From Trichococcus collinsii (GTDB lineage: Bacteria; Bacillota; Bacilli; Lactobacillales; Aerococcaceae): a stretch of 64,000 nucleotides of DNA. Below, in pieces: positions 1-8,187 of this stretch. The stretch spans positions 186,001 through 250,000 of the forward strand of contig NZ_FNQH01000003.1 in the NCBI RefSeq assembly GCF_900107505.1. Direction: 5' to 3'. Each line of letters begins with the position of its first letter. The first letter of the stretch is position 1. A model generated the notes under the pieces. That model was not told the origin of the DNA. It saw nothing but the letters and a program-made list of their open reading frames with translations, and made no database searches. The position numbers and the translations under genes were made by a program.

Positions 1-192
1 TACGGCGGGTATTCGAATGATCGGAAAGAGCGAGACATGCTGGAGAAGTTGGCGCAGTGGGTGCAGGAGAAAAAGTACCAGCCTACTTCGAACTATATGC
101 TGGCGTCCTTCAACGCACCATTCGTGCCGCCGATGTTCCGGCATAACGAAATCATGGTGCGAGTCGGAACGGCTCAACAGGATTCCGATTAA
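1..192 (+). CDS. SOUL family heme-binding-like protein, C-terminal end (5' cut by window edge)
   Basis: The frame is open from the first base to a TAA at 190-192 and gives 63 residues. The segment ending NAPFVPPMFRHNEIMV matches the typical end of SOUL/HBP-family proteins, where a proline-rich F.PP...R.NE stretch precedes the last beta strand. SOUL proteins bind heme or tetrapyrroles in eukaryotes; the role of bacterial members is poorly known. The start lies outside the window. The next gene begins 69 bases downstream and has its own ribosome binding site. The family call rests on the C-terminal motif only. Confidence 0.75.
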   Translation, partial: YGGYSNDRKERDMLEKLAQWVQEKKYQPTSNYMLASFNAPFVPPMFRHNEIMVRVGTAQQDSD

Positions 193-261
193 ATACTGGA
201 CAATTCGGCGTTCCTTTTGTATCGTATCGGGGAACACACTTAACAAAAAGGGGACTAATGG

Positions 262-834
262 ATGAAAAATTTAAAAAGCGGCTTGAAAGTCTTGTTCGCT
301 TTATTGGCGATCATTCTCGCCGTATGGGTCAATGGCGTAGATTCGCTTTTAGAGGAGCAAACACCCGATTCTTCGATCAGCATCGCCGCCAGCAGCTCGC
401 AAGCAATTGAAGAAGGTATCCCCGAAGCTATCCCAGATACTGAAACGCAGGAATCAACCGAAACGGCAACCAGCAGTGGTGTTAGGGAAGGGCAATCCTA
501 TTCAACGAAAGACGAAGTGGCCGCCTATATTCATCAGTTCAACGAGCTGCCGCCCAACTATCTGACAAAGGATGAAGCCGAAGCATTGGGCTGGGACAAC
601 TCTGAAGGCAACTTGTGGGAAGTGACGGACGAAATGTCCATTGGTGGCGATTTTTTTGGCAATCGTGAGGGCTTGCTTCCGAAGAAATCGGGCAGGACCT
701 ATTACGAGGCAGACATCGATTATGACGGCGGCTTCCGTGGAGCAGAGCGCATCGTGTACTCGAATGACGGTCTGATCTTTTACACGGATGATCATTACGA
801 ATCGTTCGAACAGTTGTACGGAAAGGGGGAGTGA
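262..834 (+). CDS. Secreted barnase-like ribonuclease (RNase N1/T1 family)
   Basis: A 190-residue secreted or membrane-anchored guanyl-type RNase. Residues 8-26 form a hydrophobic signal or anchor, residues 30-80 are a Ser/Thr/Glu-rich linker, and residues 84-187 align closely with barnase. Recognisable blocks are LPPNYLTKDEAEALGW, SIGGD.F.NREG and the catalytic set Glu149 (in GRTYYEADIDY), Arg159, Arg163 and His178 (in TDDHYESF), equivalent to barnase E73, R83, R87 and H102. All catalytic residues are present, so an active enzyme is expected. There is no Cys after the signal region, hence no lipobox, and the anchor may be uncleaved. The stop codon directly abuts the barstar-like gene, as in the Bacillus pair. 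Likely role: scavenging or toxic extracellular RNase. Confidence 0.93.
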   Translation: MKNLKSGLKVLFALLAIILAVWVNGVDSLLEEQTPDSSISIAASSSQAIEEGIPEAIPDTETQESTETATSSGVREGQSYSTKDEVAAYIHQFNELPPNYLTKDEAEALGWDNSEGNLWEVTDEMSIGGDFFGNREGLLPKKSGRTYYEADIDYDGGFRGAERIVYSNDGLIFYTDDHYESFEQLYGKGE

Positions 835-1125
835 TTGAAGATGGAAATCATCCGTTTGGACGGCAGGAAGATGACCGACCGGAAAGCAATGCATGCTTAT
901 CTGAAAAGAGAACTGGATCTCCCCGAATATTACGGCAATAATCTGGATGCCTTGTGGGATTGTCTGACGACTGATTTTTCCGGAAAAATGATCATCCTTC
1001 AGAATCCGCAAATGGTGCAAAACCAACTCGGCGATTATGGGGACTCCCTGGTTAGCCTGTTAAAGGAAGTGGCTGTGGCCAATTCCGCTATCCGTTTGAT
1101 CCTGGCTTATCCGCTCCATAGTTGA
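835..1125 (+). CDS. Barstar-like ribonuclease inhibitor
   Basis: A 96-residue cytoplasmic inhibitor expected to block the RNase encoded just upstream. The block [16 protein letters not shown] matches barstar's inhibitory helix; Asp38 and Asp42 correspond to barstar D35 and D39, which plug the RNase active site. The remaining alpha/beta fold pattern and length (barstar is about 90 residues) agree. The frame starts with TTG at 835 immediately after the RNase stop codon; an ATG at 841 is an alternative start and also fits the purine-rich site at 821-830. Direct abutment implies translational coupling, which keeps inhibitor production tied to the RNase. A hairpin terminator follows at 1183-1216. 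Confidence 0.92.
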   Translation: MKMEIIRLDGRKMTDRKAMHAYLKRELDLPEYYGNNLDALWDCLTTDFSGKMIILQNPQMVQNQLGDYGDSLVSLLKEVAVANSAIRLILAYPLHS

Positions 1126-1182
1126 TTCAGATCAACGAGCTGGACAATACCCGATTGTCAACCTAAAAATAAAGCTGCAAGC

Positions 1183-1216
1183 AAAAAAGACGATTCGCAC
1201 AGAATCGTCTTTTTTG
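1183..1216. terminator. Intrinsic terminator after the RNase/inhibitor pair
   Basis: A perfect stem, AAAAAAGACGATTC with GAATCGTCTTTTTT, around a 5-base loop. The flanking A and T runs make it able to act in both directions. Confidence 0.85.
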
Positions 1217-1313
1217 AGCTATTTTCAAATTCCGAACGAAAATTTCTTTCCTTGATTGTCAACCAGGCGTATAGTTGAACCGTAATGGATAGATAAGTGA
1301 ATGGGGTGATCAA

Positions 1314-1850
1314 ATGGAAAAAAGGAAAGTCAAAGTTTATATCGCAGTCAGTCTGGATGGCTACATCGCGCATTCGGACGGCAATATCGATTGGCTCGAT
1401 AGCGTCGCCAGACCGGATGAAGATTACGGTTATGCGGCTTTCATCGAAACGATTGATACGGTCATTATGGGGCGCAAGACCTATGAAAAGGTGTTATCTT
1501 TCGGAGGGGATTTCCCGCATGCAGGCCGGGACTGTTATGTCCTTTCCCGGCCTGAGCGCCCTTCTGAGGGGCAAATCCATTTTTACAGCGGATCTCCCGA
1601 TAATCTGTTGGATCAAATCCGGAGCAGGCGCGGCAAAGACATCTTTATCGATGGTGGCTCCGAAGCAATCGATCTATTCCGTGAAAAAGGGCTAATCGAC
1701 AGTTATACCGTATCTATCATCCCAATTCTGCTCGGCGAAGGTATTCCTTTGTTCAAAGAAAGCAAGGCGGAGCTGCCTTTGAAATTGGTTGAAGCAACCA
1801 CGTTCGATTCCGGCTTGGTGCAGCTCACCTACGAGCCCATCCAAAAATAA
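1314..1850 (+). CDS. Dihydrofolate reductase-fold protein (RibD C-terminal family)
   Basis: A 178-residue protein of the RibD C-terminal/DHFR-like family. The N-terminal VYIAVSLDGYIA block, the central TVIMGRKTYEKV block (residues near 50-60) and FIDGGSEAI plus IPILLGEGIPLF in the C-terminal half are family hallmarks and outline the NADPH-binding fold. Members such as YyaP and YwjB are stand-alone reductases whose substrates are mostly unknown; this is not the canonical folA and not a full RibD. The ATG at 1314 has GGGGTGA upstream. Transcription is convergent with the alkD remnant that follows. Confidence 0.88.
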   Translation: MEKRKVKVYIAVSLDGYIAHSDGNIDWLDSVARPDEDYGYAAFIETIDTVIMGRKTYEKVLSFGGDFPHAGRDCYVLSRPERPSEGQIHFYSGSPDNLLDQIRSRRGKDIFIDGGSEAIDLFREKGLIDSYTVSIIPILLGEGIPLFKESKAELPLKLVEATTFDSGLVQLTYEPIQK

Positions 1851-1862
1851 AGGCTACTCGTT

Positions 1863-2039
1863 TCAAACATACTTGCTGCCTTCGAGGATGCTCAGGTTGG
1901 ATAGGTCATTCTTATGGGCGGAAATGAATGCGCGCACCCAATCAGGATTCGTTTTGCTGAAGTCGCGCAGACTCCAACCGATGGCTTTATTGATGAAGAA
2001 TTCTTTTTGGTTAAGATTATTTTCGATGATTTCTGCAAG
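1863..2039 (-). pseudogene. Remnant of an AlkD-like DNA alkylation repair glycosylase (C-terminal part only)
   Basis: Read on the minus strand, 2039 to 1863 is open for 58 codons and ends in TGA. It encodes an uninterrupted segment containing EFFINKAIGWSLRD and FSKTNPDWVRAFI, the characteristic last HEAT-repeat region of AlkD/DNA-7-methylguanine glycosylases. In these proteins FI.KAIGW.LR..SK..P..V is highly conserved, and full-length members are about 220-235 residues. An in-frame TGA stands directly upstream at 2040-2042 and no further AlkD sequence is visible beyond it. The N-terminal three quarters are therefore missing and the copy cannot make a working enzyme. Confidence 0.8.
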
Positions 2040-2154
2040 TCACATGGTGTTAACCTGCCTTTCTGAGGTGGAAGCGACTCGTAAATCAGTTGTCATGATT
2101 ACTTTAGAATAGTTTCGGGAAAAGTGCAATCATGATCCAACAAGGGAGGATACT

Positions 2155-2913
2155 ATGGGAAAAAATAAGAATTTCAGCTGGCTCCGTAAATTGATTCTTG
2201 GCTTGGCTGCGCTGATAATGATTGCTGCAGGTGCGTTCTTTTGGTACGCGAATGACTACTATCAAGCGACGGCAGATGCACTCGAGGCGCTGCAGTCGGA
2301 TGGATTGGTCACAATCACTGAAACCGATGACGCAATCACCTTTGCGCCGAATGGAGAAACTCCAGAGGAATGCGTCATTTTTTATCCAGGTGGAAAAGTG
2401 GAGAGCGAAGCCTATGCGCCTTTGCTGCGCAGCTTGGCTGAAGCGGATTTGTTAGTGGTCGTCGCCAAGATGCCTTTTCATTTGGCGGTGTTTGATGCGG
2501 ACGCGGCGGAAGCGATTATGGCACAGGAAGAAAGTGTCCAGGATTGGTATCTCGCGGGGCATTCTCTTGGCGGGGTCATGGCTTCCAGTTTTGCTGCCGA
2601 TCAATCTGATGAGGTAGCAGGCTTGATTTTCCTGGCTTCCTATCCATCAGGAGATTTGACCGATGCGCCGTTTCCAGTACTTTCCATCTATGGTTCAGAA
2701 GATGAAGTGCTGAGCCGTGAAAGCTACGAGGAAGCGCAAGAAAAGCTGCCGGATGACTATATGGAAATCGTGCTGGATGGCGGTAATCATGGTCAGTTCG
2801 GCGATTACGGAATGCAAGCGGGGGATGGAACTGCAACTATCTCTCCCAATCAGCAGCAACAACTGACGGTTGAAGGCATCACATCATTTATTAAAAATAA
2901 CCGTCAGCAGTAA
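2155..2913 (+). CDS. Membrane-anchored alpha/beta hydrolase
   Basis: A 252-residue protein with a single N-terminal transmembrane segment (residues 12-30) and an extracytoplasmic alpha/beta-hydrolase domain. The nucleophile elbow is GHSLGG (Ser137). The stretch VLSIYGSEDEV (around residue 182) supplies the acid-loop region, and GGNHGQFGDYG carries the likely catalytic His. It resembles the PF12695-type hydrolases seen in lactic-acid bacteria; the substrate is unknown. The ribosome binding site AGGGAGGA precedes the ATG at 2155. It appears to be a single gene, with the next ATG 47 bases downstream. Confidence 0.87.
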   Translation: MGKNKNFSWLRKLILGLAALIMIAAGAFFWYANDYYQATADALEALQSDGLVTITETDDAITFAPNGETPEECVIFYPGGKVESEAYAPLLRSLAEADLLVVVAKMPFHLAVFDADAAEAIMAQEESVQDWYLAGHSLGGVMASSFAADQSDEVAGLIFLASYPSGDLTDAPFPVLSIYGSEDEVLSRESYEEAQEKLPDDYMEIVLDGGNHGQFGDYGMQAGDGTATISPNQQQQLTVEGITSFIKNNRQQ

Positions 2914-2960
2914 TGCAGCGAATCAAATAATCAGCAAGATTTGTATGAAGGGAAGAAAAT

Positions 2961-3572
2961 ATGACAGAAATAACGATGGCGAAAATGAGCCAATTAACGG
3001 AAGCCCAAAAAGAGGAAGTCAGAAAAATTTTCGTCACCAGCTATTACAAGGACATGAAGACGTTGCACCGGGATACTGAGCGCTTGCTGGGCGGATTCCG
3101 CAGACTGCTGCAGGAAGAACTGATCCGGGTTGCGTTGGACGGGGATCGCCCGGTCGCGATGGTGGGCTGTTCGACCAATCAACGCCGTGCCATGGAAGTG
3201 AACAAAGAAGATTTCTTGGCTAATTTCGGATTCATCTGGGGGCATATCGGTTATTTCAGCTTCCATAAGGAATACGGGGAGCCCTTGCCAATCGACGATG
3301 AGACGCTTTATTTTGAGTGCGTCGCAACCAATGAAGCAGATCGGCGCCAAGGCATTGCCGGTCAGATGATACTCAAGTTGATTGAAACAGAACCTTACCG
3401 AACTTTCGCCTTGGATGTCGTTGATAGCAACGGACGGGCTCAAAGTGTTTACGAACGGATCGGCTTCCGCGAAGTGCATCGGAAAAAATCATGGATTGGA
3501 AAAATTTTCATGGACTATTCGGAAAGCATTTGGATGAGCCGCCCGAAGCAATTGCCAAATCGATCGGAATGA
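2961..3572 (+). CDS. GNAT family N-acetyltransferase
   Basis: A 203-residue protein. The C-terminal half has GNAT motif A in the form LYFECVATNEADRRQGIAGQMILKLIE (the acetyl-CoA pyrophosphate loop is RRQGIA), followed by the motif B region ALDVVDSNGRAQSVYERIGF. The N-terminal 110 residues are more divergent and probably determine the acceptor, which cannot be told from sequence. The start ATG at 2961 has AAGGGAAG just upstream. The argS T-box promoter starts about 20 bases after the stop codon. Confidence 0.85.
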   Translation: MTEITMAKMSQLTEAQKEEVRKIFVTSYYKDMKTLHRDTERLLGGFRRLLQEELIRVALDGDRPVAMVGCSTNQRRAMEVNKEDFLANFGFIWGHIGYFSFHKEYGEPLPIDDETLYFECVATNEADRRQGIAGQMILKLIETEPYRTFALDVVDSNGRAQSVYERIGFREVHRKKSWIGKIFMDYSESIWMSRPKQLPNRSE

Positions 3573-3590
3573 TGGGAAATGAAAATCCAT

Positions 3591-3619
3591 TAGACAAATA
3601 GGGCCGGCTTTGATATAGT
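3591..3619 (+). promoter_or_regulatory. Sigma-A promoter of the argS T-box transcript
   Basis: TAGACA (3591-3596), a 17-base spacer and TATAGT (3614-3619) lie just upstream of the T-box stem I. Transcription would start near 3626. Confidence 0.7.
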
Positions 3620-3625
3620 ATTACA

Positions 3626-3925
3626 GATAGTAATCACATTCATTGATGAAGAAAGTACTTCGAGCAATGTTCCCAGCGAGCGGGGAAGGTGGAAGCCCGC
3701 AACAGAGTGAAGAAGGAAACGCACTTCAGAGAAAATGACTTGAAAACAAGCGCAACCCCCTGTTCGTCGGAAAGAGCGGTTGTGAGTAGCGTCATTCGGT
3801 TTAGCCCCGTTAGCGGTTCAAAAGGATAAAATAATCAGAGCCCATCTGTATTGCTTTATCGAATTAGAGTGGTACCACGGATATTCGTCTCTATTTTGCC
3901 AGGGCAGAATAGGGGCTTTTTTTAT
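3626..3925 (+). promoter_or_regulatory. T-box riboswitch (tRNA-Arg sensing leader) of argS
   Basis: The leader carries the stem I landmarks (GATGAAGAAAGTAC at the start and an AG-rich apical region), the antiterminator T-box sequence AGAGTGGTACCACGG at 3866-3880, and a terminator hairpin in about 3887-3924 ending in a run of seven T. A CGC triplet at 3720-3722, preceded by GAAA and followed by A, sits where the specifier codon is expected and encodes arginine, matching the downstream arginyl-tRNA synthetase. Uncharged tRNA-Arg would stabilise the antiterminator and switch argS on. The specifier placement is my reading and was not computed by folding. Confidence 0.93.
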
Positions 3926-4016
3926 CGTTATCGCGCATTTGCGACACCTATGAGAAGACAAGTGATCCATTCATTATGTGGATAGGCAGAGGCATATAAT
4001 AAAGGAGCAGAAAAAT

Positions 4017-5714
4017 ATGGATTATAAAAAGATTGTTGCTGAAGAGATTCAAAAGCTGGTTCCGGAGCACTTAACCTATGACCAAGTGTACCAATTGCTG
4101 GAAGTACCTAAATATACAGAGCACGGGGACGTCGCATTTCCGGCATTCGCACTAGCGAAAGCACTGCGCAAAGCACCGCAAGCCATCGCCGGAGATTTGG
4201 CGGCACAACTGAGCCATCCTTACATCGAAAAAGTGGAAGCAGTAGGCCCTTACGTCAATCTGTTCCTTGAAAAAGCAGCGGTAACGAATGCGGTCCTGCA
4301 TGAAATTGCTGCCGAGAAGCAAGCATTCGGAACAGCCGATATCGGAAAAGGCGGCAATGTGCCGATTGATATGTCCTCACCGAATATCGCGAAACCGATC
4401 TCGATGGGTCATTTGCGCTCTACGGTAATCGGAAATTCTTTGGCCAATATCATGAAGAAAGTTGGCTTCAACCCAATCAAAATCAACCACTTGGGCGACT
4501 GGGGCACGCAATTCGGCAAGCTGATCGTAGCCTACAAATTGTGGGGCGACGAAGAGAAAGTCAAGGCTGAGCCGATCAATGAATTATTGACTTTATATGT
4601 CCGTTTCCACACGGAAGCAGAATCAGACGATACCATGAACGACGAAGCCCGCGCTTGGTTCAAGAAATTGGAAGATGGCGATGAAGAGGCTTTGCATCTT
4701 TGGGAGTGGTTCCGTTCCGAATCACTGCAAGAATTCATGAAAATCTACGATATGTTGGGGATCACTTTCGATTCCTTCAACGGCGAAGCTTTCTACAACG
4801 ATAAGATGGATGAAGTCGTTGAACTGCTGGACAAAGCTGGTATCCTCACTCAGGACCGCGGCGCAACCATCGTTGATTTGGAAAAATACAACTTGAATCC
4901 GGCCTTGATCAAGAAATCGGACGGCGCAACGTTGTACATCACCCGCGACTTGGCGGCGGCGATTTACCGCAAACGCAATTATGATTTTGCGATGTCCCTG
5001 TATGCAGTCGGCAATGAACAAAGCAACCACTTCAAACAACTGAAAGCTGTTCTGAAAGAGCTTGGCTACGATTGGGCAGAAAACATGCATCATGTCCCAT
5101 TCGGTCTGATTACGCAAGGCGGCAAGAAATTGTCGACCCGTCAAGGGAAAGTCATCCTGCTTGAGGAAGTCCTGAACGAAGCGACCGAGCTTTCCTTGAA
5201 ACAGATTAACGAGAAGAATCCAACGTTGGAAGACAAGGAAGCAGTCGCCAAAGCAGTCGGCGTCGGCGCCGTCGTTTTCCATGACCTGAAAAATGACCGT
5301 CTGAATAATTTTGACTTTGATTTGGAGGAAGTCGTGCAATTCGAAGGCGAGACGGGACCTTATGTCCAATACACAAACGCACGCGGCTTGAGTATCCTGC
5401 GCAAAGCAGAAGTCGAACTGGACACGACCGAAGCAGCCGACCTTGGCCTGGATGACGCTTACGCATGGGAAGTCGTAAAACTGTTGAACAGTTTCCCTGA
5501 AATCATCCAGCAAGCCTATGAAAAATTTGAGCCATCCGTAATTGCGAAATACACGATCCACTTGTCCCAAGCATTCAATAAATATTACGGCAACACCAAA
5601 GTGCTAGTGGAAGACGACAAACGCAACGCCCGCTTGGCACTTGTCCAATCCGTAGCCATAGTCCTGCAAGAAGGCCTAAGACTCCTAGGAGTCCAATCCC
5701 CAGAAAAAATGTAG
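4017..5714 (+). CDS. argS: Arginyl-tRNA synthetase
   Basis: A 565-residue class I synthetase that charges tRNA-Arg. Visible parts are the N-terminal additional domain (residues 1-90), the HIGH-type motif as [19 protein letters not shown] (SMGHL at residues 129-133), the class I catalytic core, the KMSKS-equivalent [10 protein letters not shown], and the C-terminal DALR anticodon-binding domain with [15 protein letters not shown] chose the ATG at 4017 because AAAGGAG lies 10 bases upstream; a GTG at 3978 in the same frame would add 13 residues lacking similarity and has no ribosome site. Expression is controlled by the T-box leader. Confidence 0.97.
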   Translation: MDYKKIVAEEIQKLVPEHLTYDQVYQLLEVPKYTEHGDVAFPAFALAKALRKAPQAIAGDLAAQLSHPYIEKVEAVGPYVNLFLEKAAVTNAVLHEIAAEKQAFGTADIGKGGNVPIDMSSPNIAKPISMGHLRSTVIGNSLANIMKKVGFNPIKINHLGDWGTQFGKLIVAYKLWGDEEKVKAEPINELLTLYVRFHTEAESDDTMNDEARAWFKKLEDGDEEALHLWEWFRSESLQEFMKIYDMLGITFDSFNGEAFYNDKMDEVVELLDKAGILTQDRGATIVDLEKYNLNPALIKKSDGATLYITRDLAAAIYRKRNYDFAMSLYAVGNEQSNHFKQLKAVLKELGYDWAENMHHVPFGLITQGGKKLSTRQGKVILLEEVLNEATELSLKQINEKNPTLEDKEAVAKAVGVGAVVFHDLKNDRLNNFDFDLEEVVQFEGETGPYVQYTNARGLSILRKAEVELDTTEAADLGLDDAYAWEVVKLLNSFPEIIQQAYEKFEPSVIAKYTIHLSQAFNKYYGNTKVLVEDDKRNARLALVQSVAIVLQEGLRLLGVQSPEKM

Positions 5715-5721
5715 AGCGAGA

Positions 5722-5820
5722 TGAAAAGCGTTTAGATACCCGGACGTTGGAGCAAATAACGAAGTGAACCTCTTTTGTTCACTACGTTATTTGCGAAACG
5801 GGAGTGGTATCTGCTTTTCA
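5722..5820. repeat. Long imperfect palindrome downstream of argS
   Basis: The arms GCAAATAACGAAGTGAAC (5752-5769) and GTTCACTACGTTATTTGC (5777-5794) pair at 17 of 18 positions around a 7-base loop. The stem is extended by GATACC/GGTATC and TGAAAAGC/GCTTTTCA out to 5722 and 5820. No T run follows, so it is not a classic intrinsic terminator. No open frame is present. Confidence 0.8.
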
Positions 5821-5923
5821 AAACGCGTTTGCGTAGGATACGATGAATTGCTCACCCCCCTGCAATTCAGAGTTCGACTAAAAGGGATACGATGATTCAT
5901 CATTCTTCAAAAACTCAAAACCG

Positions 5924-5957
5924 CCTAAAATTATGTATATAGTTTTAGGTTTTTTGA
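5924..5957 (+). terminator. Possible terminator between argS and the ClC gene
   Basis: CCTAAAA (5924-5930) and TTTTAGG (5943-5949) form a short AT-rich stem followed by TTTTTTG. The rest of the 283-base gap holds the long palindrome and two copies of a GGATACGATGA-like string, with no gene. Confidence 0.5.
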
Positions 5958-5997
5958 TTTTCATTGAACAATAAAAAATAGAAAGAAGGGATAATCT

Positions 5998-7548
5998 TTG
6001 GATATTTACAGGAAGCTCATGGCTGATGAGCGCGTCGTTTACCTTGCGAAAGGAACACTTGTAGGATTATCAGCCGGCTTCATTGTCAGCCTTTTCAGAT
6101 TAGGAATTGAATTTATATTGGAAACAGTAGTTGAAAGCTATCATTATATGCAAGAACATCCAATCTGGCTCATCCCTTGGGTAATTTTTTCAGTGGCAGC
6201 CGCGCTCATCGTCGGAAAACTCGTCAAAAGCGAACCCAATATCAAGGGTAGCGGCATTCCGCAAGTGGAGGGGCAAGTACAAGGAATCATCAGCCTTAAC
6301 TGGTGGCCGGTGCTCTGGAAAAAATTCATCGGAGGTCTGCTGGCGATCGGATCCGGACTCTTCTTAGGAAGGGAGGGTCCTTCCATCCAATTGGGATCCG
6401 CAGTGGGACAAGGCATCAGCAGTCTCACAAAAGGGGATGACGTCGAAGAGAAGATTTTGCTTTCGAGCGGTGCCGGCGCCGGTTTGGCGGCAGCTTTCAA
6501 CGCACCCTTGGCCGGCTTGATGTTTGTCCTCGAAGAAGTCCATCATAATTTTTCCCCTTTGCTTGCCATCACGACCTTCTCCTCCGCACTTGTGGCAAAT
6601 TTTGTGTCCTTGAACATTTTCGGATTGACTCCGGCGTTGGATATCGGCATGATGAACACGATCCCGATATCCTACTACGGCTTGGTTATAGGCTTGGGCG
6701 TCTTTCTGGGATTGAATGGCTGGCTCTACACCAAAGTAGTCTTGTCATTGCCTAAACTATATGGCCGGCTACCATTCATCCCGGCTCACTATAACGCAAT
6801 CTTGCCATTCATTCTGGTCATCCCGATGGGCTATTTTCTTCCGCAGGTCATCGGAGGAGGCAGTGAGCTGATCCTGCATTTGAGCAATTGGCAACTCTCC
6901 TTGGGGATGTTGATTGGCTTATGGGTTTTGCGCTTTGTATTTTCGATGGTCTCTTACGGCGCGAGTGTTCCCGGCGGTATTTTTCTGCCGATCTTGTCAT
7001 TGGGGGCAATCTTGGGTGCTATCTACGGAAAAGCGGCTTTGGCTCTGCTTTCGTTCGATCCGCAATATTTGCCGCATTTCATTATTTTTGCGATGGCGGG
7101 TTATTTCACAGCCATCGGAAAAGCACCTTTGACTGCCATCATTTTGGTGACGGAGATGGTCGGTGGGATGAATCAGTTGATGCCGCTTGCCATTTGTTCA
7201 TTCAGCGCCTTTGTCACGGCCGATCTGTTGGGTGTGGATCCTATCTATGAGAGCCTTTTGGAAAGGCTCATCGCTTCGCATGACAGCAAGCGCAACGGGA
7301 AAAAATATCTGTTTGATCTACCGGTCAGAGCCGAAAGTCATTTTTCTGGCAAGGAGATCCGTGATGTCAGGTGGCCTGAGGATGTGTTGGTGACATCGAT
7401 CCGAAGAGGCCAACAGAATGTTGTGGCAACCGGAAAAACAATTATGCAGACGGGGGATGTGCTGCATGTTTTGACAGATCTGGGCTTGGCCAAAACTGTT
7501 CAAGAAGAACTTAAGAAATTGGAAAAGAGGCGACTTTTCGACACTTGA
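5998..7548 (+). CDS. ClC-type chloride/proton antiporter with C-terminal TrkA-C domain
   Basis: A 516-residue membrane protein. The three ClC signature loops are visible: GSGIPQ (84-89), GREGPS (124-129, where Glu126 is the gating glutamate that marks proton-coupled exchangers) and the ASVPGGIFLP region near residue 322. Residues 1-430 hold the 10-12 membrane segments. Residues 440-516, starting at FDLPVRAES, look like a TrkA-C/RCK-C ligand-binding domain, a known fusion in Gram-positive ClC proteins. Exchange of Cl- or another halide for H+ is expected; the fluoride-specific CLC-F subgroup is less likely given the GREGPS form. The start is TTG at 5998 with AGAAGGG about 10 bases upstream. 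Confidence 0.93.
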   Translation: MDIYRKLMADERVVYLAKGTLVGLSAGFIVSLFRLGIEFILETVVESYHYMQEHPIWLIPWVIFSVAAALIVGKLVKSEPNIKGSGIPQVEGQVQGIISLNWWPVLWKKFIGGLLAIGSGLFLGREGPSIQLGSAVGQGISSLTKGDDVEEKILLSSGAGAGLAAAFNAPLAGLMFVLEEVHHNFSPLLAITTFSSALVANFVSLNIFGLTPALDIGMMNTIPISYYGLVIGLGVFLGLNGWLYTKVVLSLPKLYGRLPFIPAHYNAILPFILVIPMGYFLPQVIGGGSELILHLSNWQLSLGMLIGLWVLRFVFSMVSYGASVPGGIFLPILSLGAILGAIYGKAALALLSFDPQYLPHFIIFAMAGYFTAIGKAPLTAIILVTEMVGGMNQLMPLAICSFSAFVTADLLGVDPIYESLLERLIASHDSKRNGKKYLFDLPVRAESHFSGKEIRDVRWPEDVLVTSIRRGQQNVVATGKTIMQTGDVLHVLTDLGLAKTVQEELKKLEKRRLFDT

Positions 7549-7644
7549 TGCACCAAAACGGTTTTTTTCTGAGAAATATGCTATCCTTATATTGAAGTTT
7601 ATAAAAGTCGGTGCATCGCAAGCCTTGATAGGGGGTTTTGTAAA

Positions 7645-8121
7645 ATGGGAAGAATTTCAGACATCACATTGACCAACCAACCGGAGCAGCGCGTCATTTC
7701 CATCAAAACGGAAACGACGCTAAAGAATATGCAGACGAAGATAGAGGATTGCCGCGAAAAAATCCTGACCTATCTGAATCTGTTGGAAGAGTTGCCAGCA
7801 GGTCCCTGTTTCACGATCTATTACTCATTCACGAAGCAAAACGTCGAAATCGAAGTCGGCTATCCGATCATAAAAATGTTGCCTCCGCAGGATGATATCC
7901 GCATGTCCATCATTCCAGGAGGGAAACGGGTATCCTGTCTGAACATTGGTCCTTACAATGAAATTCCCAAGATTTACCAGGAAATGGACCAGTGGTTGGC
8001 AGTCCATGATTTCGAAACGAACGGCATCTCCTATGAAACCTACTACAACGGCGAAGGCTTCACGCCTCAGGAATACTTGACCAAAATCGAATTGCCTATC
8101 CAAGAGGCAGATGAATCATAA
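7645..8121 (+). CDS. GyrI-like effector-binding domain protein
   Basis: A 158-residue stand-alone effector-binding domain of the GyrI/AraC-BRD type. The segments EVGYPI (family pattern E.G.PV), IPGGKRVSCLNIGPYNEIPKIYQEM and the C-terminal SYETYYNGEGFTPQEYLTKIELPI follow the fold's repeated SHS2 pattern. No DNA-binding helix-turn-helix is present. GyrI-like proteins bind or hydrolyse small hydrophobic or cationic compounds. The next gene is a MATE drug pump, which fits a multidrug-related role, but a terminator separates them. Confidence 0.85.
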   Translation: MGRISDITLTNQPEQRVISIKTETTLKNMQTKIEDCREKILTYLNLLEELPAGPCFTIYYSFTKQNVEIEVGYPIIKMLPPQDDIRMSIIPGGKRVSCLNIGPYNEIPKIYQEMDQWLAVHDFETNGISYETYYNGEGFTPQEYLTKIELPIQEADES

Positions 8122-8143
8122 AAAATTATAGCTACAAAAAGGC

Positions 8144-8172
8144 GAGCCGTCGAATAGACGGCTCCACTTTTT
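8144..8172 (+). terminator. Intrinsic terminator after the GyrI-like gene
   Basis: GAGCCGTC (8144-8151) and GACGGCTC (8157-8164) form a stem with a 5-base loop, followed by CCACTTTTTT. Confidence 0.8.
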
Positions 8173-8187
8173 TGGAAAGGAAAAAAT

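Noticed and set aside
3573-4016. Possible extra short genes or a longer argS start at 3978
   Set aside because: The region is explained by the T-box leader, and the extra argS codons have no ribosome site or family similarity.
7547-7617. Inverted repeat GATGCACC / GGTGCATC around the gap after the ClC gene
   Set aside because: Only 8 bases with a 55-base spacing; could be chance, and no regulator is linked.
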